DNA from: Adiantum capillus-veneris
Lineage: Eukaryota > Streptophyta > Polypodiopsida > Polypodiales > Pteridaceae
DNA: 64,000 nucleotides
Assembly (NCBI GenBank): GCA_014529385.2
Contig: CM043949.1
Coordinates: 112,859,977 to 112,923,976, forward strand
Direction of reading: 5' to 3'
Below the pieces are notes generated by a model. That model was not told where the DNA came from. It worked only from the letters and a program-made list of their open reading frames with translations, and searched no databases. The translations under genes were made by a program, and so were the position numbers. Shown here one piece after another: positions 11,465-22,096 of this stretch. Position 1 is the first letter of the stretch. Each line of letters opens with the position of its first letter.

Positions 11465-11480
11465 AATCCCCCCTGGAGTG
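11465..11480 (-). promoter_or_regulatory. Copia polypurine tract
   Basis: On the minus strand ACTCCAGGGGGGATT directly precedes the 3' LTR start TGTTACC. This is the expected plus-strand primer site. Confidence 0.8.
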
Positions 11481-11539
11481 ATGCGGTGAACGAGAGCTGG
11501 CACATGAGTAAAGGGAAGTGCCATGCCCTGAGGACAGGA

Positions 11540-14500
11540 TCAGTCCACAAAGGGGAGTAAGCCCAAAGCTTTGCGGAAAGCTTCAAGCTTCTCACGAGAC
11601 AATGCCTTTGTGAAAAGATCTGCAAGGTTGTCCTGTGTTGGCACATAAGCCAAGCTGATCTCTCCTGCTGAGAGCCTCTCCCTGACATAGTGGTAATGCA
11701 CCTCAATGTGCTTTGTGCGAGCATGAAAAACTGGGTTCCTCGCAACTGCCAATGCGCCCTGACTGTCAGTGTAGATAGTGTTGGCAGTGTCCTATCCAAC
11801 ACCCAAGTCGGCCATAAGGCGTCTGAGCCATACACACTCAACCGTAGCTGTGAAGACTGCCCTGTACTCAGCCTCACAACTCGAAGTGGCCACAGTAGGT
11901 TGCTTCTTGCTCAACCATGATATACATGAACTGCCAAGCATGAAACAAAAACCACTTGTGGACACTCGCGTGTCAAAACAACCAGCCCAATCTGAGTCCG
12001 AAAAAGCATGTAAGTCTGGCGGCAATGATCCCCCCTTGGGATAAAACAAGCCAAGATGTAAAGTGCCACTAAGGTAGCGGAAAATCCTCTTGACATCCTG
12101 CCAATGCTTAGACCCTGGGCTATGCATAAATCTGCTGACCTGCGAGACTGCAAACTGAATATCTGGCCTCGTGTTGCATACATAAATGAGGCAGCCAACA
12201 GCAGTTTGGTAAAGAGTGACATCAGCAGGATCGCCAGCATCATGTAGACTCAACTTCAAACCTGTTTCCATGGGAGTGGCAATAGGTTTGCAATCCTCAA
12301 GTCCAAACTTACATAGCAATGTCTCTATGTAACTTTTCTGACACAAGGCAATACCACCATCACACTGCTTAAACTGTATACCCAAGTAATGATGCAACAG
12401 CCCCAAATCTTTCATCTTGAAAGTGGCATTCAAATCAGCCTTAAATTCAGCAATATGTCTCTCATTTGGTCCAGTGATCAGCAAATCATCAACATAAAGA
12501 ACCACAATGAGAAATACATCATCCTCACGCTTTACATACAATGTGCTTTCTGTTGGACTGTTACGAAAGCCTCGTTTAACCAAATGAGTGTCAGCTTTCT
12601 CATACCAAGCACGAGGAGATTGCTTCAACCCATACAAAGCCTTCTTACATTTGCACACTTTGTCCTCTTGTCCTTTTATGACAAAACCGTGAGGCTGCGT
12701 TACATAAACTTCCTCAAATATGTCACCATTCAAGAAAGCAGTAACAATGTCTGATTGATGTACATCCCAACCAAAATGAGCTGCCAATGCACATAGAAAA
12801 CGTACAGTAGTCATACGACAAGTGGGAGCAAAAGTCTCTTCATAATCTATGCCTTTTTGTTGTGCATAACCCTTTGCAACAAGTCGAGCCTTATGGCGAT
12901 CGATCTCACCATCCGGCTTGCGTTTCAACTTGTAAACCCACTTCGTACCAATGGCCTTTTTGCCAGGAGGCAAATCACATAAAGTCCATGTGTCATTCTC
13001 TATAAGTGCATCATATTCTGATTTCATGGCAGCAATCCAATTTTCTGAATTCTGTGCTTCATCAAAAGATAGAGGCTCCTCAACATCATGTAAGCTAGAC
13101 ACAGCCAAAGCATAACAATCTGATGCATAAGATGCATGGCAAGAGCCTGAACGAGTACGACTAGATAAAGGTGCATCCAATTTACTGTCACGCAAAGTGT
13201 GCACCAGCCATTTTGGCATACCTCTAGCCTGCTCATTTTCAGCCCTTTCCTCATCAAGTACATCATGTACATCTGCATCAGTAATAGACTGATCTATAAC
13301 ATTTTCAGAAACCCCCATAGGCTGTACATTTGCCTCATTGGAACTTACATTCGTATTTCCACCACTGAAAAGAGGCAACAAAGTGTCATAAATGTCCTGT
13401 GAGCTTACATTACTGTCTCTAGTACATGACAGCAAGGGCTGAACAGAATCTTCCACAAACACTACATCCCGAGAAACCAGAATACGTTTTGTTTGCGGAT
13501 GATACAACCTGTAACCTTTGCTTTCAGCACTATAACCAACAAAAATACATTTGACAACCTTATCATCCAATTTTCTGCGCTGCACTTGTGGCACCAAAGC
13601 ATATGCCAAATAGCCAAAAACACGCATGTGCTCAATAGAAGGCTTTCTATCATGCCATGCTTCATATGGAGTAATAGACTGCAAAGCTTTCGTAGGACAC
13701 CTATTAAGTACATAAGTGGCACACATGATGGCCTCAAGCCAAAAAGAATGCGGCAAAGCTTGACTTTTGACCATACATAGTGCCATTTCCGTTAGTGACC
13801 TTTTTTTCCTCTCAGCAACACCATTTTGCTGAGGTGTATAAGGCACTGTACATTGGTGTTTTATCCCACGACTAGCCAGAAATGCATTAAATTCATGAGA
13901 CATATACTCCCCCCCTCGATCGGAACGGAGGGTGCCCATAGTACATTTTGAGACATTTTCAGCCATAGCCAAAAATTGTTTGAAGCACATAAAAACTTCG
14001 GACTTCGCTTTAAGCGGAAATACCCATGCATGCCTGGAGTAATCATCAATAAAAGTCACGAAGTACAGGTAATTGCCCAAGGACGGAGTTTGCATGGGCC
14101 CACAAACATCACTATGCACAAGCTGCAACCTGCATGTGGCCCTAACTGAACCATCCTTTGGAAACTTAGAACGTTGCATTTTACCCAGAATACAGCCTTC
14201 ACAAACATGTTTGACAGGTGCTTCAAGAGGCGGCAAAGAAGCAACCATATCAGATTTCTGCAAACGCAGCAAACTGGCAAAATTCAGATGACCAAAATGT
14301 GCATGCCAAAGTTTTGCATCTGAAATAGCCCTTGAATCTGCAACAGCATTTGCAAAATTTTGTCCACACTTGTCATACAAAGTGAGCTTATACAGCCCAC
14401 GGCACAAAAGCCCAGATGCAACAATTTCATCACCAAAAGTGAGATCATGAACTGTACATCTGTCATCCACAAATTTGACTACAAGTCCAAGTCTAGCAAG

Positions 14501-14899
14501 TGCGGATACAGACAAGAGATTCTTCTTGATCCCAGGTACATAAAGTGCATCAACAAGTGTGAAGGAACTGCCATTAGCAGCAGTGAGCACAATCTTTCCA
14601 ACTCCCTGAACTGGATAAGAGGCGTTGTTGGCACAAGTGACTGAATTCCCATGAGGGACAGACTCGAGAGAGGTAAACAATTCACGATGTGAGGTAATGT
14701 GCTTTGTAGCACCACTGTCGAAATACCACACATGTGAATCTGCAGCAACTGACAAGCATGCATCATGGACAACAGGATTGTAAGTGCACTCTGCGCTAAA
14801 AGCCCATTCTGCATCAACATCAGCATCACAATCTCCTTTCACAGAAGACTCAACAATGGCTGCATTTTGTAGTGGATCCAGCATTTGCTGTGGAACCAC
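11540..14899 (-). CDS. pol: Copia Pol polyprotein, interrupted by one nonsense codon
   Basis: About 1,119 codons in one frame. Protease: DSGATKHITSH at residues about 61-71. GAG-pre-integrase and zinc-binding part: WHAHFGH near 199, CEGC near 233. Integrase core: Asp in VHSDVCGP (about 264), Asp in SDRGGEY (about 327), Glu in NGVAERK (about 363). Reverse transcriptase: YVDD near 801. RNase H: FSDSDWAG, SSCEAEY and, past the break, TDSQGALAVA. An in-frame TAG at 11,792-11,794 stops the frame in RNase H; the same frame then continues to 11,540 through a normal Copia C-terminus (TKHIEV, NLADLFTKAL). The frame opens about 14,920, in +1 relation to Gag, and has no clear ATG of its own before the protease, so it probably depends on frameshifting or is damaged. 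Only the nonsense codon clearly disables it. Confidence 0.93.
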
Positions 14900-15827
14900 C
14901 CTCTTTCTTCTTAGCCTCTTTGGCTTTCAACTTAGGACACGACTTGATCAAGTGATCATTGGCTTTACAATAATGGCAACGCATCTTCTTTTTTCCCTTA
15001 TCACCAGAATTGCTAGACGAAGTGCTGCCAGCAGAAGCATTAGGAACAGAATTTTTGCCACTCGCAGCAGAACCATAAGAATTGGCTGCATTACTATTAC
15101 CACCCTTTCTTTGAGAAGCAATAAAAGCCTGTTCAACTGCACGCTGCCTAGTCCTGTTTTTTCTAGAAAGTGACTCTTGCAACAGCAATGTGCATAATGC
15201 ATCAAACTTGACAACTTCAGGATTTCCTTGGGTCATGAGTCTCCAAGTACTAGCAAAAGTCTGGTAGGAATCTGGTAAGGCATCAAGAACAATCTGCACA
15301 AGGGAACTGTCCGAAATGACTTCACCTGCAGAAATGAGTTGCTCATTGATATCCTTGACACTAGCAAGGAAAGTGTCCATATCATCTTCCTCATGCATAA
15401 TCTTCGACTCTAGCTCTTTACGCAGCAAAGCAATTTTAGCCTCATTGCGGCTTGCATAAAGACCTGCTAGAATATCCCAAGCCTGTTTTGCAGATTTTGC
15501 TGAACGGATGTGAGGAATAATGGTGCACTTCACAGACAACGCAATCAATGCATGAGCTTGCGCATCCTTAACATCCCAACGAGCTTGTTCTGTCGTAGGC
15601 AAAACAACTCTAACAGCTGCAATCCTTGCAGCAAGACCTGCAACATCCTCAATATCGCCTACATCTTCAGAACCAGGACGTACATCAATGCCCTGCACAA
15701 TGTTCCAGACACCTTTTGACACAAGAACATGTTGCATCATATAAGCCCACATAGGGTAGTTGTCCCCATCCAACCTGTCCTCAGCAGCAAACATCTTGAA
15801 CACATCTATGTTGTTGTTGTCAGCCAT
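14850..15827 (-). CDS. gag: Copia Gag
   Basis: 325 codons from ATG at 15,827 (CCATGGCTGAC, good context) to TGA. An in-frame ATG 20 codons upstream is less likely because it lies in the leader. The protein has the Copia Gag pattern: N-terminal LDGDNYPMWAYMM, a central helical UBN2-like part (WDILAGLYASRN), a Ser/Asn-rich linker and one CCHC zinc knuckle (CHYCKANDHLIKSC). It should form the virus-like particle and bind the element RNA. Its end overlaps the start of the pol frame by about 50 to 75 nt in +1 relation. Confidence 0.93.
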   Translation of the reverse strand: MADNNNIDVFKMFAAEDRLDGDNYPMWAYMMQHVLVSKGVWNIVQGIDVRPGSEDVGDIEDVAGLAARIAAVRVVLPTTEQARWDVKDAQAHALIALSVKCTIIPHIRSAKSAKQAWDILAGLYASRNEAKIALLRKELESKIMHEEDDMDTFLASVKDINEQLISAGEVISDSSLVQIVLDALPDSYQTFASTWRLMTQGNPEVVKFDALCTLLLQESLSRKNRTRQRAVEQAFIASQRKGGNSNAANSYGSAASGKNSVPNASAGSTSSSNSGDKGKKKMRCHYCKANDHLIKSCPKLKAKEAKKKEGGSTANAGSTTKCSHC

Positions 15828-16176
15828 GGTAAATGCTGCACCTGATGTGAAAACTGCCCGAAAATAGGAGAAATGGAGCGGGAACAACTTGTGCTATATA
15901 GCACAAACCGTAGAAGACTATAAGGCACCTGTTATGCAGAAAACGGCATTGACAGAAAATCTGCACAAAATGACAAAATAGCCTGTGCAGTACTGCCCGT
16001 AGTGGAAACGGAGGCCGAAATGAGCCCAAATAAAAATTCTGAGCAGACCAAGCTCTTCGAGCTTGCCCAAAATATTTGTCGACCTGCGAACGCTCGCCAA
16101 AGCTCACTGAATTCGGAGAAAGTGAGCAGGCGTGTGCTGGAGCAGCTGGCGACTAAGCCCGGGAGGACGTGACCTG
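15828..16176 (-). other. Copia 5' leader
   Basis: Untranslated RNA leader between primer site and Gag start. Probably carries the packaging signal; no motif recognised. Confidence 0.6.
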
Positions 16177-16189
16177 CTCTGATACCAAT
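16173..16189 (-). promoter_or_regulatory. Copia primer binding site
   Basis: Minus strand reads TTGGTATCAGAGCAGGT directly after the 5' LTR. TGGTATCAGAGC is the standard initiator tRNA-Met primer site of plant Copia elements. Confidence 0.95.
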
Positions 16190-16414
16190 TGTTGGAATTA
16201 GGGTTGCAGAGAAACACACACAGCTTGGAGACGAAGGAAGCTCAAGGCACACAATAGAGAGTGTTTCACTTAGTGTGCAATGGAAAAGATAGATAGCCCT
16301 AGAGTGATGGGCGTATATACAATGCACGGGGGAAAAAACCTCCTAAAGAGGGAAAAAATGCCCCGGCGGTCCTAGTGTGTTCACACACATCACTACCACA
16401 TGTATATGGTAACA
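16190..16414 (-). repeat. Copia 5' LTR (225 bp)
   Basis: Same sequence as 11,237-11,464 apart from a 3-bp indel and one substitution. Followed by ATTCT at 16,415-16,419, the right copy of the target duplication. Confidence 0.95.
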
Positions 16415-16717
16415 ATTCTAGGATCTCTATCCGACATTATGGACATTGGCAAGCCGTGGTACTTGAATATTTGTGATATAAAGAGGGTTGTCATTTGATG
16501 GGCTTTGATAGTCTTTTTGACAGGTATAAAATGTGTTGTTTGCTAAATCTGTCTACTATCGTCCATATTCCTGTATTCCCATGGATAGGCAATCCAATGA
16601 TAAAATTCATGGATACGCTCTCCCATGGTGAATTAGGAATTGGCAAAGGTTGAAGCAATCCAGGTTGCCTCCCTCTATCAAACCTTGTCTTTTGGCATAC
16701 CACACATTTTGAAACAT

Positions 16718-16949
16718 ACTCTTGTACGTTCGCTTTCATGGTAGGCCAATAGAAATATGTTTCTATTCCTTTTAGGGTAGACTGAATTCCCCTATGCCCT
16801 GCATACGGAGGAGCATGAGATTCATACATTACTTACTCTTGTATGTCCACTTTCATGGTAGGCCAATAAAAGTATGTCTCTACTCCTCAAAGAGTAGGTT
16901 GAATGTCTCTATGCCCCGCATAGGGAGGAGCATGGGATTCATACATGAC
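16718..16949 (-). repeat. 116-bp tandem duplication in the integrase zinc-binding region
   Basis: 16,718-16,833 and 16,834-16,949 are diverged copies, each running from TACTCTTGTA to GATTCATACAT. 116 is not a multiple of three, so the duplication shifts the frame. Confidence 0.75.
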
Positions 16950-17350
16950 TCTCTCACGAAGGGAGTGAGTGACACATAGCCTATTGCCATGGAGAAGATA
17001 AGCATCCTGCAAGGTGAATGGTTACTCTTTCTTCCCCAAAGCAAGGGCTGACATTATGTCTTTAAAGTCTGGGTCAGTAGCATACTCATCTATCATAGAA
17101 GATAGATCATTGTGAGTTGCTATTGACATAGCATTAACTTTTGGTCGTCGTGAAAGTGCATCAGCCACTTGATTGTGTTTACCAGCAATGTGAGCAATGT
17201 GGAAATTAAATTGTGAAAGAAAATTTACCCACCTCATTTGTTTGTCGGAAAGCTTTGTTTGCGTCATGAAGTACTTGAGACTTTGATGATCTGTTCGTAA
17301 GATGAATGGAGTCCCCAATAGATAGTGCTTCCATGTTTCTAGTGCATGTA

Positions 17351-17355
17351 GAACA
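17351..17355. repeat. Probable target duplication of element A, left copy
   Basis: GAACA here and AAACA at 22,097-22,101; one mismatch. Both fall in the same place of the interrupted RNase H frame, which supports the assignment. Confidence 0.6.
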
Positions 17356-18868
17356 TGTAACATTTAATGGCCTGAAAACTTGTGTGTAGCGGAAATTAGC
17401 ATGAACATAGTGGGCATTTTCTCATTAGAATAGATTCCTAATGAGAATTACAAGAGTGCTTGGGTGGAGAGAGCAACAAAAAGCATAACACCTAGTTCGA
17501 TAGAATCAACAATACTTTCAAAAGAGAGAGAAATTAAGCTATTGACAACAGTTGAGGACCGGATTTGCATGGAGCCGGTCCCCCCTCCAAAAGGCTTTGT
17601 ATTATAGTTTCTCCCATCAAGAGAGACATTGTGCAATACAATTCTTTGTGTTCCTTCGAGACTAGCTAGTGCAATGAAGATGAAAGCTTCATGCACTAAG
17701 CAAAACACTTAGTAAACACAACTTTAATTATCCCCGTTCTCAGACCCAAGACCTCACACACCTTCGAAGATGGTAAGAACTAGCAGGGTATGAGAGTAGA
17801 TTGAGAGGAAGAAGGAGTATCTTACGAGAAAGATGTACATCTCCTCACATAATCACTCATATTAGCATAGCTTTAGCTTAGTAATTAGCTTGGTAGAGGA
17901 GATGAGCATGCATTGAAGCTTGGCTCTTGGTTGGAAGCCAAGAGTGTGTCGATGTAGGCTTCTATCTCACAAGCTTGGAGTAGGTGATGAGCTCTCCATT
18001 AAAGCTTGGGAAGAGATAGTCTTCTCTTTCTTCACACATGAGATTGTGTGAGTGTGTGTGTGTTAATGCCTTGCAAAAATCAGCCCCCCCTCTCTCTCTC
18101 TCTTGGGCGAGCCCTCTTGCTATTTGCTCTTGCAGGCTCCCCATTGGACCTCCCCAAGTCAAGCCAATGGCTATTAAGCAGCATAAGCGATAGCCTTCTG
18201 ACATGTGTCCCCCTTTCCCCTTTTGTGAGAGCTTTAGGTAATTTAATAATTAAACTAAACTCTCATTGGACCCCTTTGCCTCCTGGCCAATAGGAATCAG
18301 GCAAGCCATTGGGCTCCTGAATGGTCATTGGACCCCTTGGGAGATTGTCCAATAGTCTTCTAGGAGACTTAATTCTCATTGGTTCTTTTATTAAGTGTTT
18401 TTAAATTGATTAAACTAGATTTACTCTAGCCTAATTCTCATTGGTCCACCTCCAAGGCCATCTAATAGGAATTGGGCACACCTTGTGGGCATCTGGGCTA
18501 GGGAGCTGACATGTGTCCCTAATTCCCTTTCTGTAAAGGGAGCCTGTGTGTGTGTGTGTGTGTGTGTGTGACTTTCTCTCTCATCCCCGAGAAGAAGGGC
18601 TCGCCCCCTCCCATGTAGGGATATGCAAAGACTTTTTAGTTACACACACAAAGCATCCAATTTCCCCTAGGGTTGACCTTTGGACACAACCTTTGAATTT
18701 TGGAACCTTAGCATTTTGGAAGTCTTAATGGGCTGAACCTTAGGGTCTTTTTAGCCCATTGTTGCACATGGCTCTTTTGCAGATGCGCCCCCCTTTGGAT
18801 CCCTATTTTCCCTCCTTTGGATCCCTACTGTGGCCGGTCTGCTAGCTTAACCAATATTCTAGCTTTTT
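17356..18868 (-). repeat. Element A 3' LTR (~1.5 kb)
   Basis: Starts TGTAACATTTAATGG on the plus strand. Matches 20,582-22,090 throughout. Ends near AATATTCTAGCTT. Contains (TG)n at 18,545-18,571. Small frames inside it are repeated noise, not genes. Confidence 0.85.
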
Positions 18869-20179
18869 CTCCCCTGGGGGCTTATTATTTCTTTTAGCCC
18901 CCGTTTGGAAATTTATTCGTGAGGCCACCATAGTATGGTGTATTACCGCCGATATGGTACGTGGCCTTTGGGAGTTGACATACTCCGCCATTTCTTCGGT
19001 TAAGCCCGCACAAAATTGTTGCTTTTGCTCTCCAAAATCCAACTTTTTAAAGACAGTGGCTTTGAGTTGTAGGTCCCAAAACTTGTCTACATATTTGTGG
19101 ATGGATTCATTGGGAGAGAGCTTTAAGTTTCACCATTCGGTGAGTACTTTGTCTTTGGCATTGGTGTCCAAAAACTGCTTCATAATGGAAGCTCTTAAAG
19201 CTTTCCATGTTCGTGGAGCTTCACCGTTGGCTCGTAGTCTAGACCGCCATTGCCTGGCGGACTTTTGAAAGTGCATAGGTACATGGCGTAGCTTAGAGGA
19301 CTCCGTGAAGCCCTCAACTCCAAACGCCGCATCAAATTGGTGGATAAAGGCCAAGACTTTGTCCGTAGCACCAAAGGTACCATCATAGGTAAGGAAAGAG
19401 ATGCTCTTCCCTCCCTCTTTGAGCTTCTTCAGCTTGGATGACCTCTTCCATGCGGCATAGGATTTCCTATGGCCTCTTCTTTTTTATGGTTCAAAGGTTG
19501 CACCATCACTTTCTTCAGAAGGTGAAGAATTTGAAGAAGGTCGAGAAGAGGGTGACCTCTTTCTTGCCTTTTTCTTGTCTTGATCTTCACCATCACTTTC
19601 ATAAGAGGAAGAGGATGAAGAAGATGGAGAAGAGGGTGTCCTCTTTCTCGCCTTTTTCTTCTCTTGCTTTTTATCATCCCTCTTTGAATTATGGCGTGGA
19701 GAAGAGTGTGATGGTCTTCTCCGCTTTGGTGGTGATGGAGAGCGTTTAGCCCGCCGTCTTCGTGGAGCCATCTCCTCCGAGGTGGCGGGAGACTCACTTC
19801 TTTCTCGTTCCTTCGGTGGAGGCTCTTGAGTTATCCTTCGGGAAGGAGATGCATCATCAAGAAGTAAATTCTTGAGCCCTTCGTACGGATTCTCCCCTTC
19901 GTACGAATTCTCTTCTTCTTCCCGAATCGGAGAGAGACCTCTTTTGGGAGTCTCACAAGGAGGCTTCCTAGGTGTTATCTCGTCATGGTGATGAGCTTGG
20001 AGAATCCCATGAGCACGGAGCTGCCGTTGCACTTCACTTTGGAGAGATGGATTGCCCATGGCTTGTTGAAGCCTAGAAACAAGATAGTTAACAAGCATTG
20101 AAGCATCATTAGTAGCTTGCTCATGAGCAAAATCAAAGTTATCAACATTAATTTCACTCTCTTTACTATTGTCAGCCAT
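18866..20179 (-). pseudogene. gag: Element A Gag with SR-rich region
   Basis: A single minus frame from ATG at 20,179 to the polypurine tract, with two in-frame stops (TAA 19,484-19,486, TGA 19,130-19,132). N-terminal part: MADNSKESEINVDNFDF and LVSRLQQAMGNP. Middle (residues about 120-225): a basic Arg/Ser/Pro domain with RRRRAKRSPSPPKRRRPS, KKARKRTPSSPSSSS and repeats of these, resembling RS domains of splicing factors. Then the retrotransposon Gag core: DAAFG, FTESSKLRHVPMHFQ, ARQWRSRLRANGEAPRTW and FGEQKQQFCAGLTEEMAEYV. The frame ends before a zinc knuckle, which relatives have. The same domain order is seen in B and C. If translated, it stops in the SR region. Confidence 0.8.
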
Positions 20180-20568
20180 TCTAACAACTTTTAGGTGTAC
20201 TTTGGCACTTCAAGCCCTATTTGCTACTCCTCTTTACCCCTTTAGAAAAAGCACTCAAGCTACTGTACCCGCGGCTCGAATACCATTAATTGCAAGGAAT
20301 AGAAGAGAGGGTCTTTCGACACCAAAACAGCACCGGCTCCTGTCAAGCTTCTAATAGCTCAATAGTGGTTAAGCCATAGGCAAGCCCCATAGGACTCCAC
20401 TATTAAAACCATAGCTCTCGACGGTGATGCCCCGTTAATTGCACAAAGGGAGGCGCACTACAAGGCTGAAAAATCCCTATTCTACTTACTCACAGGCAAT
20501 TAATAATACCAACCATTTATAGCTGGCTTGAGGACCACCCTTCTTGAGCAAGAAAAGATAAACCTTGT

Positions 20569-20580
20569 GCTCTGATACCA
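20569..20580 (-). promoter_or_regulatory. Element A primer binding site
   Basis: Minus strand TGGTATCAGAGC, identical to the initiator Met tRNA primer site, one base from the LTR end at 20,582. Confidence 0.9.
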
Positions 20581-20581
20581 A

Positions 20582-22096
20582 TGTAACATTTAATGGCCTA
20601 AAAACTTGTGTGTAGCGGAAATTAGCATGAACATAGTGGGCATTTCATTAGAATAGATTCCTAATGAGAATTACAAGAGTGCTTGGGTGGAGAGAGCAAC
20701 AAAAAGCATAACACCTAGTTAGATAGAATCAAAAATACTTTCAAAAGAGAGAGAAATTAAGCTTTTGACAACAGTTGAGGACCGGATTTGCATGGAGCCG
20801 GTCCCCCCTCCAAAAGGCTTTGTATTATAGTTTCTCCCATCAAGAGAGACATTGTACAATACAATTCTTTGTGTTCCTTCAAGACTAGCTAGTGCAATGA
20901 AGATGAAATCTTCATGCACTAAGCAAAACACTTAGTAAACACAACTTTAATTATCCCCGTTCTCAGACCCAAGACCTCACACACCTTCGAAGATGGTAAG
21001 AGCTACCAGGGTATGAGAGTAGATTGAGAGGAAGAAGGAGTATCTTACGAGAAAGATGTACATCTCCTCACATAATTACTCATATTAGCATAGCTTTAGC
21101 TTAGTAATTAGCTTGGTAGAGGAGATGAGCATGCATTGAAGCTTGGCTCTTGGTTGGAAGCCAAGAGTGTGTCGATGTAGGCTTCTATCTCACAAGCTTG
21201 GAGTAGGTGATGAGCTCTCCATTAAAGCTTGGGAAGAGATAGTCTTCTCTTTCTTCACACATGAGATTGTGTGAGTGTGTGTGTGTTAATGCCTTGCAAA
21301 AATCAGCCCCCCCTCTCTCTCTCTTGGGCGAGCCCTCTTGCTATTTGCTCTTGCAGGCTCCCCATTGGACCTCCCCAAGTCAAGCCAATGGCTATTAAGC
21401 AGCATAAGCGATAGCCTTCTGACATGTGTCCCCCTTTCCCCTTTTGTGAGAGCTTTAGGTAATTTAATAATTAAACTAAACTCTCATTGGACCCCTTTGC
21501 CTCCTGGCCAATAGGAATCAGGCAAGCCATTGGGCTCCTGAATGGTCATTGGACCCCTTGGGAGACTGTCCAATAGTCTTCTAGGAGACTTAATTCTCAT
21601 TGGTTCTTTTATTAAGTGTTTTTAAATTAATTAAACTAGATTTACTCTAGCCTAATTCTCATTGGTCCACCTCCAAGGCCATCTAATAGGAATTGGGCAC
21701 ACCTTGTGGGCATCTGGGCTAGGGAGCTGACATGTGTCCCTAATTCCCTTTCTGTAAAGGGAGCCTGTGTGTGTGTGTGTGTGTGTGTGTGTGACTTTCT
21801 CTCTCATCCCCTAGAAGAAGGGCTCGCCCCCTCCCATGTAGGGATATGCAAAGACTTTTTAGTTACACACACAAAGCATCCAATTTCCCCTAGGGTTGAC
21901 CTTTGGACACAACCTTTGAATTTTGGAACCTTAGCATTTTGGAAGTCTTAATGGGCTGAACCTTAGGGTCTTTTTAGCCCATTGTTGCACATGGCTCTTT
22001 TGCAGATGCGCCCCCCTTTGGATCCCTATTTTCCCTCCTTTGGATCCCTACTGTGGCCGGTCTGCTAGCTTAACCAATATTCTAGCTTAACCAACA
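20582..22096 (-). repeat. Element A 5' LTR (~1.5 kb)
   Basis: TGTAACATTTAATGG to AACCAACA on the plus strand. Matches the 3' LTR with roughly one difference per hundred bases by eye. Contains (TG)n at 21,765-21,794. The last bases (AACCAACA) are not matched in the 3' LTR at 18,868, so that end is slightly uncertain. Confidence 0.8.

Larger units (their letters stand above)
11237..16414 (-). mobile_element. Complete young Ty1/Copia retrotransposon
   Basis: All expected parts are visible in minus orientation: 5' LTR 16,190-16,414, primer site, Gag, Pol (protease, integrase, reverse transcriptase, RNase H), polypurine tract and 3' LTR 11,237-11,464, with ATTCT duplicated on both sides. The two LTRs differ by eye only by a 3-bp indel and one substitution, so insertion is recent. 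It lies inside the integrase of chromovirus B: on both sides the Ty3 integrase continues, between SDRDPR and NFWKGLFEN. The defects seen are a nonsense codon in RNase H and a +1 frame change between Gag and Pol. Confidence 0.95.
16420..17355 (-). pseudogene. Chromovirus B RNase H C-terminal part, linker and integrase N-terminal half
   Basis: At 17,022-17,350 the minus strand encodes the end of a Ty3 RNase H: HALETWKHYLLG, LRTDHQSLKY (catalytic Asp) and NQVADALSRRP. At 16,491-16,829 it encodes the integrase zinc-binding region (YAGHRG, CVVCQKTRF) and the first core Asp region, here SMNFIIGLP with Asn where Asp is usual. SDRDPR at about 16,420-16,440 is the second catalytic Asp; the rest is at 11,231. 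A 116-bp tandem duplication around 16,718-16,949 breaks the frame. The RNase H begins abruptly at 17,355 because element A is inserted; its N-terminal part is at 22,097. Confidence 0.85.
17356..22096 (-). mobile_element. Element A: gag-only (TR-GAG-like) Ty3 derivative inserted in chromovirus B
   Basis: Minus orientation: 5' LTR 20,582-22,096, primer site 20,569-20,580, one gag frame, polypurine tract (GGGGGCTTATTA complement side, about 18,862-18,882), 3' LTR 17,356-about 18,868. The internal region runs from Gag straight into the polypurine tract, so protease, reverse transcriptase, RNase H and integrase are all missing. The LTRs look almost identical, with scattered substitutions and a TG-tract length difference. 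Gag is closely related to that of B and C, so an element of this family could have moved A in trans. It cuts the RNase H of B between MLAVL and HALETWK. Confidence 0.8.

Noticed and set aside
13024-14644. Many open frames of 60-120 codons on both strands
   Set aside because: Shadows of the Copia pol frame.
17448-17708. 86-codon frame, repeated at 20,719-20,931
   Set aside because: It lies in the LTRs of element A and is present only because the LTR is duplicated.
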